Assembly: GCA_020051695.1 (NCBI GenBank)
Contig: JAGVQM010000011.1
Location: 186,001 to 250,000, forward strand
Direction: 5' to 3'
DNA from: Candidatus Zixiibacteriota bacterium
GTDB taxonomy: Bacteria; Zixibacteria; MSB-5A5; WJJR01; JAJRUJ01
DNA length: 64,000 bases
A model generated the notes under the pieces. That model saw only the letters and a program-made list of their open reading frames with translations, searched no databases and had not been told where the DNA came from. The stretch's first letter is position 1; the number at the start of each line of letters is the position of its first letter. This document shows positions 28,292 through 35,199 of this stretch, in pieces. Position numbers and translations under genes: made by a program.

Positions 28292-28531
28292 ATGAAGCGA
28301 TTCAGATGCGGTTTTCGATCCATCCCGGCCGTGTTTTTTGTTGCGGTTCTGTTTTGCGCGGCGTTTTGCGGAACGGTGCCCAACTCGGCGCTGGCTGAGG
28401 GTGGCAGTGATTTGCCGGTCACCGGCGATACGGCGGTGGCGGCCACATTGGTGCCCGGCGATCAAGGCGCCGAGCCGGGTGAGGTAAGCATCTTTGCGAC
28501 CGCGCTTATTGTCTTCGGCAATGTGCTTTAG
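28292..28531 (+). CDS. Small exported peptide of unknown function
   Basis: A 79-residue protein whose ATG follows AGGAGG at 6 bases, a strong ribosome site. Residues 1-35 form a Sec signal peptide: a basic start (MKRFRCGFR), a hydrophobic core (AVFFVAVLFCAAFCG) and a probable cleavage at ALA-EGG. The predicted mature part is about 44 residues, acidic (EGGSDLPVTGDTAV, PGDQGAEPGEVS), with a hydrophobic C-terminus (IFATALIVFGNVL). I recognise no family. It sits behind the candidate sigma-54 promoter next to the multidomain kinase regulator, as expected of a secreted signal or surface peptide made on command. Confidence 0.75.
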   Translation: MKRFRCGFRSIPAVFFVAVLFCAAFCGTVPNSALAEGGSDLPVTGDTAVAATLVPGDQGAEPGEVSIFATALIVFGNVL

Positions 28532-28534
28532 AGG

Positions 28535-28555
28535 TGGGGTCAGGTTTCGTTGACC
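28535..28555. repeat. TGGGGTCA...TGACC element, copy 1
   Basis: TGGGGTCAGGTTTCGTTGACC lies 4 bases after the exported peptide stop. A related element, TGGGGTCA-N7-TGACC, occurs at 34601-34620, also just after a gene. Such TGGGGTCA sequences often flank REP-associated Y1 transposases, but no transposase is present here. Confidence 0.35.
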
Positions 28556-28633
28556 GCAAAACAGGGCAGGGTCGGTTCTTTAGCCGGCCTCCCGCCCTCG
28601 ATTATGAGGTATCACGGACAGGGCAGGAAAACA

Positions 28634-28993
28634 ATGAATAAACAGACACGTCTGATCTATCTCTTGAATATTCTCTCCAGGCCGGAGGGGACGGCTGCGG
28701 CGGAGTTGGCTGAACGATGCAAGGTTTGCGAGCGAACGATTTATCGGGACATTGGTGATATTGCCCTTGCCGGATTTCCCGTAATGCACGATCACGGGTA
28801 TCGAATCCTCAATGTTGCAGCGGCCCCTCCGGGCAATTTCACGTTTGGTGAGCTGGAAATTCTGGGGCAGATTGTCGGAAGCGCACTGCCGACGTCGGAT
28901 CAGGCGAACGAGATGGCCCTGCTCGGCATCCAGGCCAAAGTTGAACGTGCGATATTCCAATTCCCCTCCCGCGTTTGCCTGAAAGGGGCATAA
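28634..28993 (+). CDS. HTH (YafY/DeoR-like) regulator lacking the WYL domain
   Basis: ATG 28634 follows AGGA at 6 bases, giving 119 residues; the frame is open from 28550, but the earlier codons are not conserved-looking. Residues 3-60 form an HTH_11 winged helix (LIYLLNILSRPEGTAAAELAERC, CERTIYRDIGDIALAGFPV). Residues 70-115 resemble the linker of YafY-type regulators (FTFGELEILGQIVGSAL). It stops where a WYL ligand domain of about 170 residues would begin, and I see no WYL remnant downstream. It may be a genuinely short repressor. It is probably coexpressed with the exported peptide. Confidence 0.75.
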   Translation: MNKQTRLIYLLNILSRPEGTAAAELAERCKVCERTIYRDIGDIALAGFPVMHDHGYRILNVAAAPPGNFTFGELEILGQIVGSALPTSDQANEMALLGIQAKVERAIFQFPSRVCLKGA

Positions 28994-29748
28994 GTCCCGC
29001 GGGGTACGAGCGGAACGGTCAGATTAGCGCGTTCGGCACAGGATACTGAATGAGCGGCGGTTGTTTGCTGAGTTCGTGGGTTTAGCACTCGGCACGACCC
29101 CTGGTGCGGGTCGTGTCTCCATCCTGTCGCGGGGTGATCAGCGGCGTTTACCAAGACCAGACTTTTGCCGAATGCTTCGCTACGGAATCAATCATGTGAA
29201 AAAAATTGCACATTTCATGTGTGTGACTTCATTCCGCTGCAAACAAAGACGTTTTTCTCTTGACAAAAACGACAATCGCTGCTAATTAGCTACTGTAGTG
29301 TTGTGGTTAAAGTTACCGGCGTTTTTTTATATCGTGGATTACGGGAGACATTACGGGAAGGGATTGGCGAAACAGTCCATGAGAGAAACTCAAGAATGCC
29401 GGCCGTATGTGACATCTATTCTCCGGAACACTAGTGCTTTGCCATGCATGGTGATAGCTATGCGGAGATCCATGTTTTTTTCTCCACATTACCTCCGGGC
29501 GCACGTGGGGAGCATGATCCGCGCCAGAGTATGAGTATTCGGCTCGGCAATTGCATTAGTGAAACGCTGGAGTTTTTGTGTATTGGTGCAAAATGGATCA
29601 TACAAGGTTATTGCGCCCGATGAATTCAGGTATTCCCAATTTTCCGGAAAGGGCGGCTTTCCGCAAAATGCCGGGATCGCTTCATCAATGTTTATGTACG
29701 ACAGCGAAGAGACAAACAAATAACCATTCAAATCTGGGAGGTGCAGGT
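28994..29748. other. Long leader/intergenic region before the giant secreted protein
   Basis: About 755 bases without a convincing gene. It contains an 8-bp inverted repeat CACGACCC/GGGTCGTG (29093-29115) without a T run, a TTGACA hexamer at 29260 and a small CTAC-T-GTAG palindrome at 29290-29298. The giant gene's frame stays open upstream to 29578, but the real start is at 29749. Confidence 0.5.
29260..29288 (+). promoter_or_regulatory. Possible sigma-70 promoter
   Basis: A perfect TTGACA (29260-29265) is followed at 15-17 bases by weak -10 candidates (GCTAAT or TAATTA near 29281-29288). It would give a leader of about 450 bases for the giant secreted protein. The -10 is poor. Confidence 0.25.
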
Positions 29749-32700
29749 ATGCGCCAACGCATCATTGTACTTCTGATGCTCGTACCCCTCGTGTTGTGTA
29801 CCACGACCGCCTTCGCCAGTTGGGGCGTGGAATTCCAATCGAAAACGGTCAATGCCGGCGATGTCGGTGTGACCGTGGGCGTCAAGGGCTACTGGAATCT
29901 GGCGATTTCCTCGATCAGTATCCCGGTGGTGGCCCGCAGCGTTTCCGGTGGAGCATTCTGGACGGGACCTTTGCCCTATGATACCGGTGGCAACGGGTAC
30001 TGGCACCCCTACGCGCAGGGCGTAACCTGGAGCTGGTTGTTCCCCTGGGCGGCGCTGCTGGAAGAATTCAATACGAAGAAACCGGTTGCTCCGTGCCCCA
30101 CGGAAGGTGATGTGGCTTACGATGCGATTTCGCCGGACCATTTTCTGATCGCCTCAGTTGGTTCCGGAGCGGCTCCGCCGGCTGAACCGGCCGGGCGGAC
30201 GTTTTGTACGTTCAGCTTCACGGCGGGAGCGACCGGAGGGACATTCGAATTCGACACGGCGTGTTTCACGCCGACCTTAACCACGCTGTCGATAATCGAC
30301 AACGCGTTCCCGCCGGTAGAACACGGGCCGTTGGGGACGAATGAGGCGTTCTTCAACAAAGGGATCATCACCATATCCGGCGGATCGCCCACGCCACCGG
30401 TGATTACCTGTCCGGCTGATCCGACGGTTGAAATCGGCCAGTTGGTGGATTTGGCGGTCACGGCGACTGATGATGGCTTGCCGATTGCACCGTTGACGAT
30501 GACCGCGGAGGATGTTCCCGGATTCCTTGGTTTCACCGACAACGGTGATAATTCCGGCAGCTTGACCGGGACGCCGGGGTGTGGCGATCCGGGGCAGTAT
30601 ACAATCCGGCTGATTGCCAATGACGGTGAGCTGGCGGATACCTGTTTTGTGATCGTGACGGTTAATGCGGATACCCAAGACCCGGTGTTGACCTGCGGTG
30701 GTGATGTGACGGTCGGCAATACGCCGGGTTTGTGTGAGGCGGTTGTCAATCTGACCGGCCACTCCACGGCCACCGATAATTGTCCCGGCGTGGTAGTCAG
30801 TTATGCTCCGGTTTCGGGTTCTACTTTCCCGAAGGGCACGACGCTGGTGACAGCGACGGCGACCGATGCTGCGGGCAATACAGCGACCTGCACGTTCAAC
30901 GTGGTTGTGCAGGACACCGAAGACCCGATACTGACCTGCGGCAATGACGTGACGGTCGGCAATACGCCGGGTTCGTGTGAGGCGATTGTCAATCTGACTG
31001 GCCACTCCACGGCTACCGATAATTGTCCCGGTGTGGTGGTCAGTTACAATCCGGCTTCCGGCTCCACCTTCCCGGTGGGCACGACGCTGGTGACGGCGAC
31101 GGCGACCGACGCCGCGGGCAATACCGCGACCTGCACGTTCAACGTGATTGTAGAAGACACCGAGGACCCAGCACCCAATTTCCCGGCTGAACTCGTTGTT
31201 GATGCCGATCCGGGCCAATGTTATGCCACGGTTGTATTCGACTTTACCGCCGCGGATAATTGCCCCGGAGAGATAACCATTGCCTATAATCCGTCCTCGG
31301 GTTCGACCTTCGATGAAGGTACGACGACGACCGTGGAGATGACGACGACGGATGCCGCGGGCAACTCGGTGACGAGCTTTTTCGACGTGACCGTGAACGA
31401 GGTCCCTCCCGAATTTGTTGCCGATCAGGCGTCGTTGACATTCAACTATATCGTCGGTGAGGCCGTGCCGCCGGCGCAGAATGTGAACATCACGAATGCC
31501 GGCTGCGGATCTTCCGATTTCTTTGTGGTTGACAATTTGCCGGCGTGGTTGTCGGTTACGCCGATGGTTGCCACTGCTCCGGCGGCGCTGGCGTTTACGG
31601 TCCAGGACCTTGGTTCATTGGCGCCGGGCACGTACACTTTTGATGTCGAAGTACATGAAAGTGTGCCGATTGCGTTGCTCGGCAAGCAGGCGCCGCTTTA
31701 CGTCGCAGTTACACTGAATGTTATCGGGCAGGAGAATATCGCGCCGATCATCGCCTGTCCGCACGATACCACATTGTATGCGGATCAATCGGTGGTGCTC
31801 AATGTATCGGCGACCGACCTGAACGGCGATGCCATCACCCTGGCCGTTGAGGATGCCGGCGGCGGGGCTTTGCCTGTGCAAGCCGCATTTGTCGACAACG
31901 GGGACGGCACAGGGACTTTTTCATTCATTGTCTGGTGCGCTGACCTGGGAAGCCGCACGCTCCGGTTCATCGCCAACGACGGCGAACTGGCCGACACCTG
32001 CTATACCGTGCTGACCATCGAGGATAACACGCCGCCGGAGGTCTATTGTCCATCAGACGAAAGTCAGTTACATTACACCGCTCCGGGCGTGTGTTATGCC
32101 ACCGCCGAATACGACGCATATGTCACGGATAACTGCACCGAAGAAGGCAATATTATCGTCACATTCGATCCACCTTCCGGTTCGCAGTTTGACGTGGGTA
32201 TCACTCAAGTAACCGCAACTGCCACGGATGAAAGCGGCAACAGCAGCACCTGCACATTCAACGTGACGGTGGAAGATCATCAAACACCGGAAGTTACGTG
32301 CCCCGGTGATATTACCATAGATGATGGTGGTAGCGGCACGGGTGCAGTCGTTAATTTCGACATCATTGTATCCGACAATTGCCCTGATCCCGAGGTCACA
32401 ATCAATTATCCTTCAGGTTCGTTCTTCCCGACCGGCACCACTGAGGTTACCGTTGATGTTTCCGACGCCCAGGGCAATGCGACCGGGTGCAGTTTCTTGG
32501 TTACGGTCAACCCGCCGGCTACACCGGTGATTATACTGGTGGATCCGAATCAGGCCGCGCAGGGTGATGACCTGACAGTCCATATTACCGGGTTAAACAC
32601 CTGTTTCGGCGAGGGCAGTTTCACGATTGTCGAGCTGACTCAGGGCAGTGCGACGATTACCGGGACCAATGTGGTGGTTTCCAGCCCAACCGAACTGGAT

Positions 32701-34542
32701 GTTGATTTTTCGATCCCCGGCGATGCGGCACTTGGCCTGTATGAAGTCGCCGTCGGCGAATCCGGCGGTTGCGGCGTCGTGGCCCTGCCGGACGGCTTTA
32801 CCGTCCTGGCGGGCGGCCCGACTGAAATCTGCGGCCAGGTGATCAACGTGGCCGGCGGCGGCCTGCCCGCACATGTGTCCCTCTGGGGGGCGCTGGGCGG
32901 TCTGATGGGTTCGGCCGACGCTGATGAGTTCGGCTACTTCTGCATCCCGGTGGACGCGGGCAATTACGATGTCCGTGTGACGCTGGCGGGTTATTGCACC
33001 GAGATCGTCCTGGGTATCCCGGCTCCGACAGAAGAGTTGCAGGTAGTTCTCGAGACAATCCCCAGCCCGGTCGTTACGCCGTATGTTGCCGATTACTGGA
33101 GTATCAATGCCACGCTCTACGGTGGTCTGTTGATGGTCGGTGATGTGATTACCGCATACGATCCGGATGGTGTCCTCTGCGGTGTGGCGTATGTCAGCGC
33201 GCCCGGCGAATACCTGATCCACGTGTACGGTGACGAGCCGGCGACGAGTCCGGGGATGGATGAAGGCGCCGAAGACGGCGATGTTATTACCTTCATGCTC
33301 AATTGCGAGTGCCCGCTGGAGGGCGCCAACCTCTGGATGAACCATCATTCCTACAATGAGGACCTGGCTTTCGAATGTGAGCGGATACAGGAAATCCCGC
33401 TCTGCGGCGATTGGACGCTGATTTCCTATAATGTCGTTCTGGCAGACCAGACACTGGAGAATGTCCTGTCTTCGATCGACGGCCAGTACGAACGGGTCAT
33501 CAGTTCACTGTGTGACGTCGGCGCCGTAACCTGGGCGGCCGGCCGGCCGGCGGAGTTGAACGACCTGACTGAGATGGACAACGAACACGGCTACTGGCTG
33601 TATGCGCCGGGAGTCGATGTCCTGACGATCACCGGGCCGCCGATTGCCGCGGATAGTCCGATTGCTTTGTGTGACGGCTGGAACGTGATCTCGTATCTGC
33701 CGAACATGCTGGACGATCTGACACATGCCCTGGGCTCGATCGCCGGAGATTATGAATACGTCATCGGCTTCGATTGCGAATACGGCGTGCAGACTTATGA
33801 TCCGGCGCGTCCCGAGTTCCTGAACGACCTGGTTTGTCTCCACCAGGGAGCAGGGTACTGGATTAAGATGGTCAATCCCGCGACGTTAACCTATCCGATT
33901 TCGGGTTATGCGTGTATCGGGACCACGACGATTCTGCCGCGGCCGGTCAACCTGACCCGCCATGTCACACCGACACCGTGGTCCTGCGATTTCTGGTCGG
34001 TCGGCAACCCCGGGGGCGCGGAAGCCGGAGCGATCATTACCGTCCGCGATGAGGACGGCACGGTCTGCGGCCAGAGTGTGGCCCTGGCTGATGGTGCGTT
34101 CCTGGTCCACGTGTACGGCGACGATCCGGCGACTCCCGCCGATGAAGGTGCGACCATGGGTTCGATGCTCAGCTTCGATATCGACGGTGTGACCGCCGAA
34201 ATCAGCGGCAGCGACCAGTGGGTCGAACGCGGTTCGCAGGAAGTGACCCTGCACCGTCCGGATTCAGCGGCGCAAACGCCGAAGACCTGGGTGCTGAACC
34301 AGAACTATCCGAACCCGTTTAACGCCGAGACAGTCATCAGCTTTGCGCTGCCGACGTCCTCGGATTGGAGCATCCGCATCTACGACATCACCGGCCGCCT
34401 TATCGATCAGCTGAATGGCCGGGCGGAAGCCGGACTGGTTTCGGTGAACTGGCAGGCGGTCAATGTACCGTCCGGTATTTACTTCTACCGGCTGAGCGCG
34501 GGTGAATTCACTGAAGCGCGCAAGATGACGCTGATGAAGTAA
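29749..34542 (+). CDS. Giant secreted multidomain protein: HYR/Ig repeats and T9SS-type sorting domain
   Basis: ATG 29749 follows GGGAGGTG at 5 bases and opens a signal peptide (VLLMLVPLVLCTTTAFAS), so the protein is about 1597 residues. Order of domains: cohesin-like N-terminal region (to about 220); Ig/cadherin-like domain (CPADPTVEIGQLVDL); three HYR repeats of 81 residues (about 311-553, each with DNCPG and FxxGTTxVTATATDAAGN); a BACON-like segment; a second Ig-like domain (CPHDTTLYADQSVVL); two more HYR repeats; an IPT-like domain; a carboxypeptidase-regulatory-like domain (EICGQVINVAGG); two related Cys domains (LCDGWNVISYLP); and a C-terminal sorting domain (NQNYPNPFN, IYDITGRLID, PSGIYFYRL). 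It should cross the outer membrane by the T9SS and act at the surface in adhesion or polymer binding. A strong terminator follows. Confidence 0.9.
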   Translation: MRQRIIVLLMLVPLVLCTTTAFASWGVEFQSKTVNAGDVGVTVGVKGYWNLAISSISIPVVARSVSGGAFWTGPLPYDTGGNGYWHPYAQGVTWSWLFPWAALLEEFNTKKPVAPCPTEGDVAYDAISPDHFLIASVGSGAAPPAEPAGRTFCTFSFTAGATGGTFEFDTACFTPTLTTLSIIDNAFPPVEHGPLGTNEAFFNKGIITISGGSPTPPVITCPADPTVEIGQLVDLAVTATDDGLPIAPLTMTAEDVPGFLGFTDNGDNSGSLTGTPGCGDPGQYTIRLIANDGELADTCFVIVTVNADTQDPVLTCGGDVTVGNTPGLCEAVVNLTGHSTATDNCPGVVVSYAPVSGSTFPKGTTLVTATATDAAGNTATCTFNVVVQDTEDPILTCGNDVTVGNTPGSCEAIVNLTGHSTATDNCPGVVVSYNPASGSTFPVGTTLVTATATDAAGNTATCTFNVIVEDTEDPAPNFPAELVVDADPGQCYATVVFDFTAADNCPGEITIAYNPSSGSTFDEGTTTTVEMTTTDAAGNSVTSFFDVTVNEVPPEFVADQASLTFNYIVGEAVPPAQNVNITNAGCGSSDFFVVDNLPAWLSVTPMVATAPAALAFTVQDLGSLAPGTYTFDVEVHESVPIALLGKQAPLYVAVTLNVIGQENIAPIIACPHDTTLYADQSVVLNVSATDLNGDAITLAVEDAGGGALPVQAAFVDNGDGTGTFSFIVWCADLGSRTLRFIANDGELADTCYTVLTIEDNTPPEVYCPSDESQLHYTAPGVCYATAEYDAYVTDNCTEEGNIIVTFDPPSGSQFDVGITQVTATATDESGNSSTCTFNVTVEDHQTPEVTCPGDITIDDGGSGTGAVVNFDIIVSDNCPDPEVTINYPSGSFFPTGTTEVTVDVSDAQGNATGCSFLVTVNPPATPVIILVDPNQAAQGDDLTVHITGLNTCFGEGSFTIVELTQGSATITGTNVVVSSPTELDVDFSIPGDAALGLYEVAVGESGGCGVVALPDGFTVLAGGPTEICGQVINVAGGGLPAHVSLWGALGGLMGSADADEFGYFCIPVDAGNYDVRVTLAGYCTEIVLGIPAPTEELQVVLETIPSPVVTPYVADYWSINATLYGGLLMVGDVITAYDPDGVLCGVAYVSAPGEYLIHVYGDEPATSPGMDEGAEDGDVITFMLNCECPLEGANLWMNHHSYNEDLAFECERIQEIPLCGDWTLISYNVVLADQTLENVLSSIDGQYERVISSLCDVGAVTWAAGRPAELNDLTEMDNEHGYWLYAPGVDVLTITGPPIAADSPIALCDGWNVISYLPNMLDDLTHALGSIAGDYEYVIGFDCEYGVQTYDPARPEFLNDLVCLHQGAGYWIKMVNPATLTYPISGYACIGTTTILPRPVNLTRHVTPTPWSCDFWSVGNPGGAEAGAIITVRDEDGTVCGQSVALADGAFLVHVYGDDPATPADEGATMGSMLSFDIDGVTAEISGSDQWVERGSQEVTLHRPDSAAQTPKTWVLNQNYPNPFNAETVISFALPTSSDWSIRIYDITGRLIDQLNGRAEAGLVSVNWQAVNVPSGIYFYRLSAGEFTEARKMTLMK
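30679..31164 (+). repeat. Tandem 243-bp coding repeat (HYR units)
   Basis: Two adjacent 243-bp (81-codon) units start at 30679 and 30922 and are nearly identical in DNA as well as protein, including GTGACGGTCGGCAATACGCC in each. A third unit starting at 31165 is diverged. The similarity suggests recent duplication or gene conversion within the surface protein. Confidence 0.85.
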
Positions 34543-34568
34543 TTTTCCGCACCTGCTGAAATCTCAAT

Positions 34569-34598
34569 CCCGGGAGGTCCGACCTCCCGGGATTTTTT
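34569..34598 (+). terminator. Intrinsic terminator after the giant secreted protein
   Basis: CCCGGGAGGTC and GACCTCCCGGG are perfect complements around a tiny loop (34569-34591), followed by ATTTTTT. It lies 27 bases after the stop codon. Confidence 0.92.
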
Positions 34599-34600
34599 AT

Positions 34601-34620
34601 TGGGGTCAAGGAATCTGACC
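34601..34620. repeat. TGGGGTCA...TGACC element, copy 2
   Basis: TGGGGTCA-N7-TGACC directly after the terminator; related to the element at 28535-28555. Possibly a REP-like or transposase-flank relic. Confidence 0.3.
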
Positions 34621-34721
34621 TTGTCTTAAGTAAAAAAACCGCCACCTTCCATTTTTATAACTTATTGTACAAGAAATAAATGCCGGAATTCTGATCTTTA
34701 AGAATCATGAAAAATGCGAAA

Positions 34722-34737
34722 AACTAAATAATTAGTT
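34722..34737. promoter_or_regulatory. Inverted repeat AACTAA-ATAA-TTAGTT, candidate BlaI-type operator
   Basis: A perfect 6-bp inverted repeat with a 4-base spacer that overlaps the -35 hexamer of the next promoter. A second, weaker one (CTTAA-TTCT-TTAAG, 34777-34790) lies past the -10. BlaI/MecI repressors bind such dyads at their own promoters. The regulator is inferred. Confidence 0.5.
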
Positions 34738-34764
34738 GAACTTTTTATTAGAATCACGTATATA
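34736..34764 (+). promoter_or_regulatory. Sigma-70-type promoter of the blaI-M56 operon
   Basis: TTGAAC (34736-34741), a 17-base spacer, then TATATA (34759-34764), in an AT-rich stretch before the BlaI-type gene. Confidence 0.55.
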
Positions 34765-34791
34765 TAAAGAAATGTTCTTAATTCTTTAAGA

Positions 34792-34807
34792 GTTACCGGA
34801 GGGTAAC
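34792..34807 (+). promoter_or_regulatory. Hairpin holding the ribosome site of the BlaI-type gene
   Basis: GTTACC-GGAG-GGTAAC is a perfect 6-bp hairpin whose loop is the GGAG ribosome site, 12 bases before ATG 34814. It could present or hide the site. Confidence 0.4.
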
Positions 34808-34813
34808 CCGAGG

Positions 34814-35191
34814 ATGGCCAGAAAAAAGACCCCCACACTGACGGAAGCCGAGTCGCGGTTGATGGAGGTTGTCTGGGAGATGGGCGAAGCGACAGTGAAC
34901 GAAGTTGTCGCCGCGCTCCCGGAGGGCAATCGCCCGGCGTATAACACCGTTTTGACCTTGCTGCGCATTTTGGAGCAGAAGGGCTATTTGCGCCATATTA
35001 AGGAAGGCCGGGCGCACGTCTATCGGCCGCATATTTCGCGCAATCAGGCGCGGCGGCAAGTGGTGCGTCACATGGTGCGGAGCTTTTTTAACGACTCACC
35101 CGAACTGCTGCTATTGAGCGTCCTGGAAAACGAAAAATTGACCGCCGCGGAGATGGAGCGGCTGAAGAAGATGATACAAACCAGTAAATAG
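34814..35191 (+). CDS. BlaI/MecI/CopY-family transcriptional repressor
   Basis: A 125-residue winged-helix repressor (LTEAESRLMEVVWEMGEATVNEVV, PAYNTVLTLLRILEQKGYLRH, GRAHVYRPHISRNQARR) with the dimerisation helix at the C-terminus (LLLLSVLENEKLTAAEMERLKKMI). Length is normal for the family. In known systems the repressor is removed when a membrane M56 peptidase (BlaR1/MecR1) senses a signal, and an M56 gene follows after 8 bases. No beta-lactamase is nearby, so the target is different here. Dyads upstream suggest autoregulation. Confidence 0.93.
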   Translation: MARKKTPTLTEAESRLMEVVWEMGEATVNEVVAALPEGNRPAYNTVLTLLRILEQKGYLRHIKEGRAHVYRPHISRNQARRQVVRHMVRSFFNDSPELLLLSVLENEKLTAAEMERLKKMIQTSK

Positions 35192-35199
35192 AGGATGTC

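Noticed and set aside
29093-29115. CACGACCC/GGGTCGTG hairpin as a terminator for the HTH gene
   Set aside because: There is no T run after the stem, and it lies 100 bases past the stop.
29507-29524. GG-N10-GC match as a second sigma-54 promoter before the giant secreted gene
   Set aside because: Only the GG/GC spacing fits; the other consensus positions disagree, so chance is likely in this GC-rich sequence.
30277-31218. Antisense open frame and DNA repeats suggestive of a repeat array
   Set aside because: The repeats are HYR protein units in the forward gene; the 243-bp period and coding frame exclude a CRISPR array.
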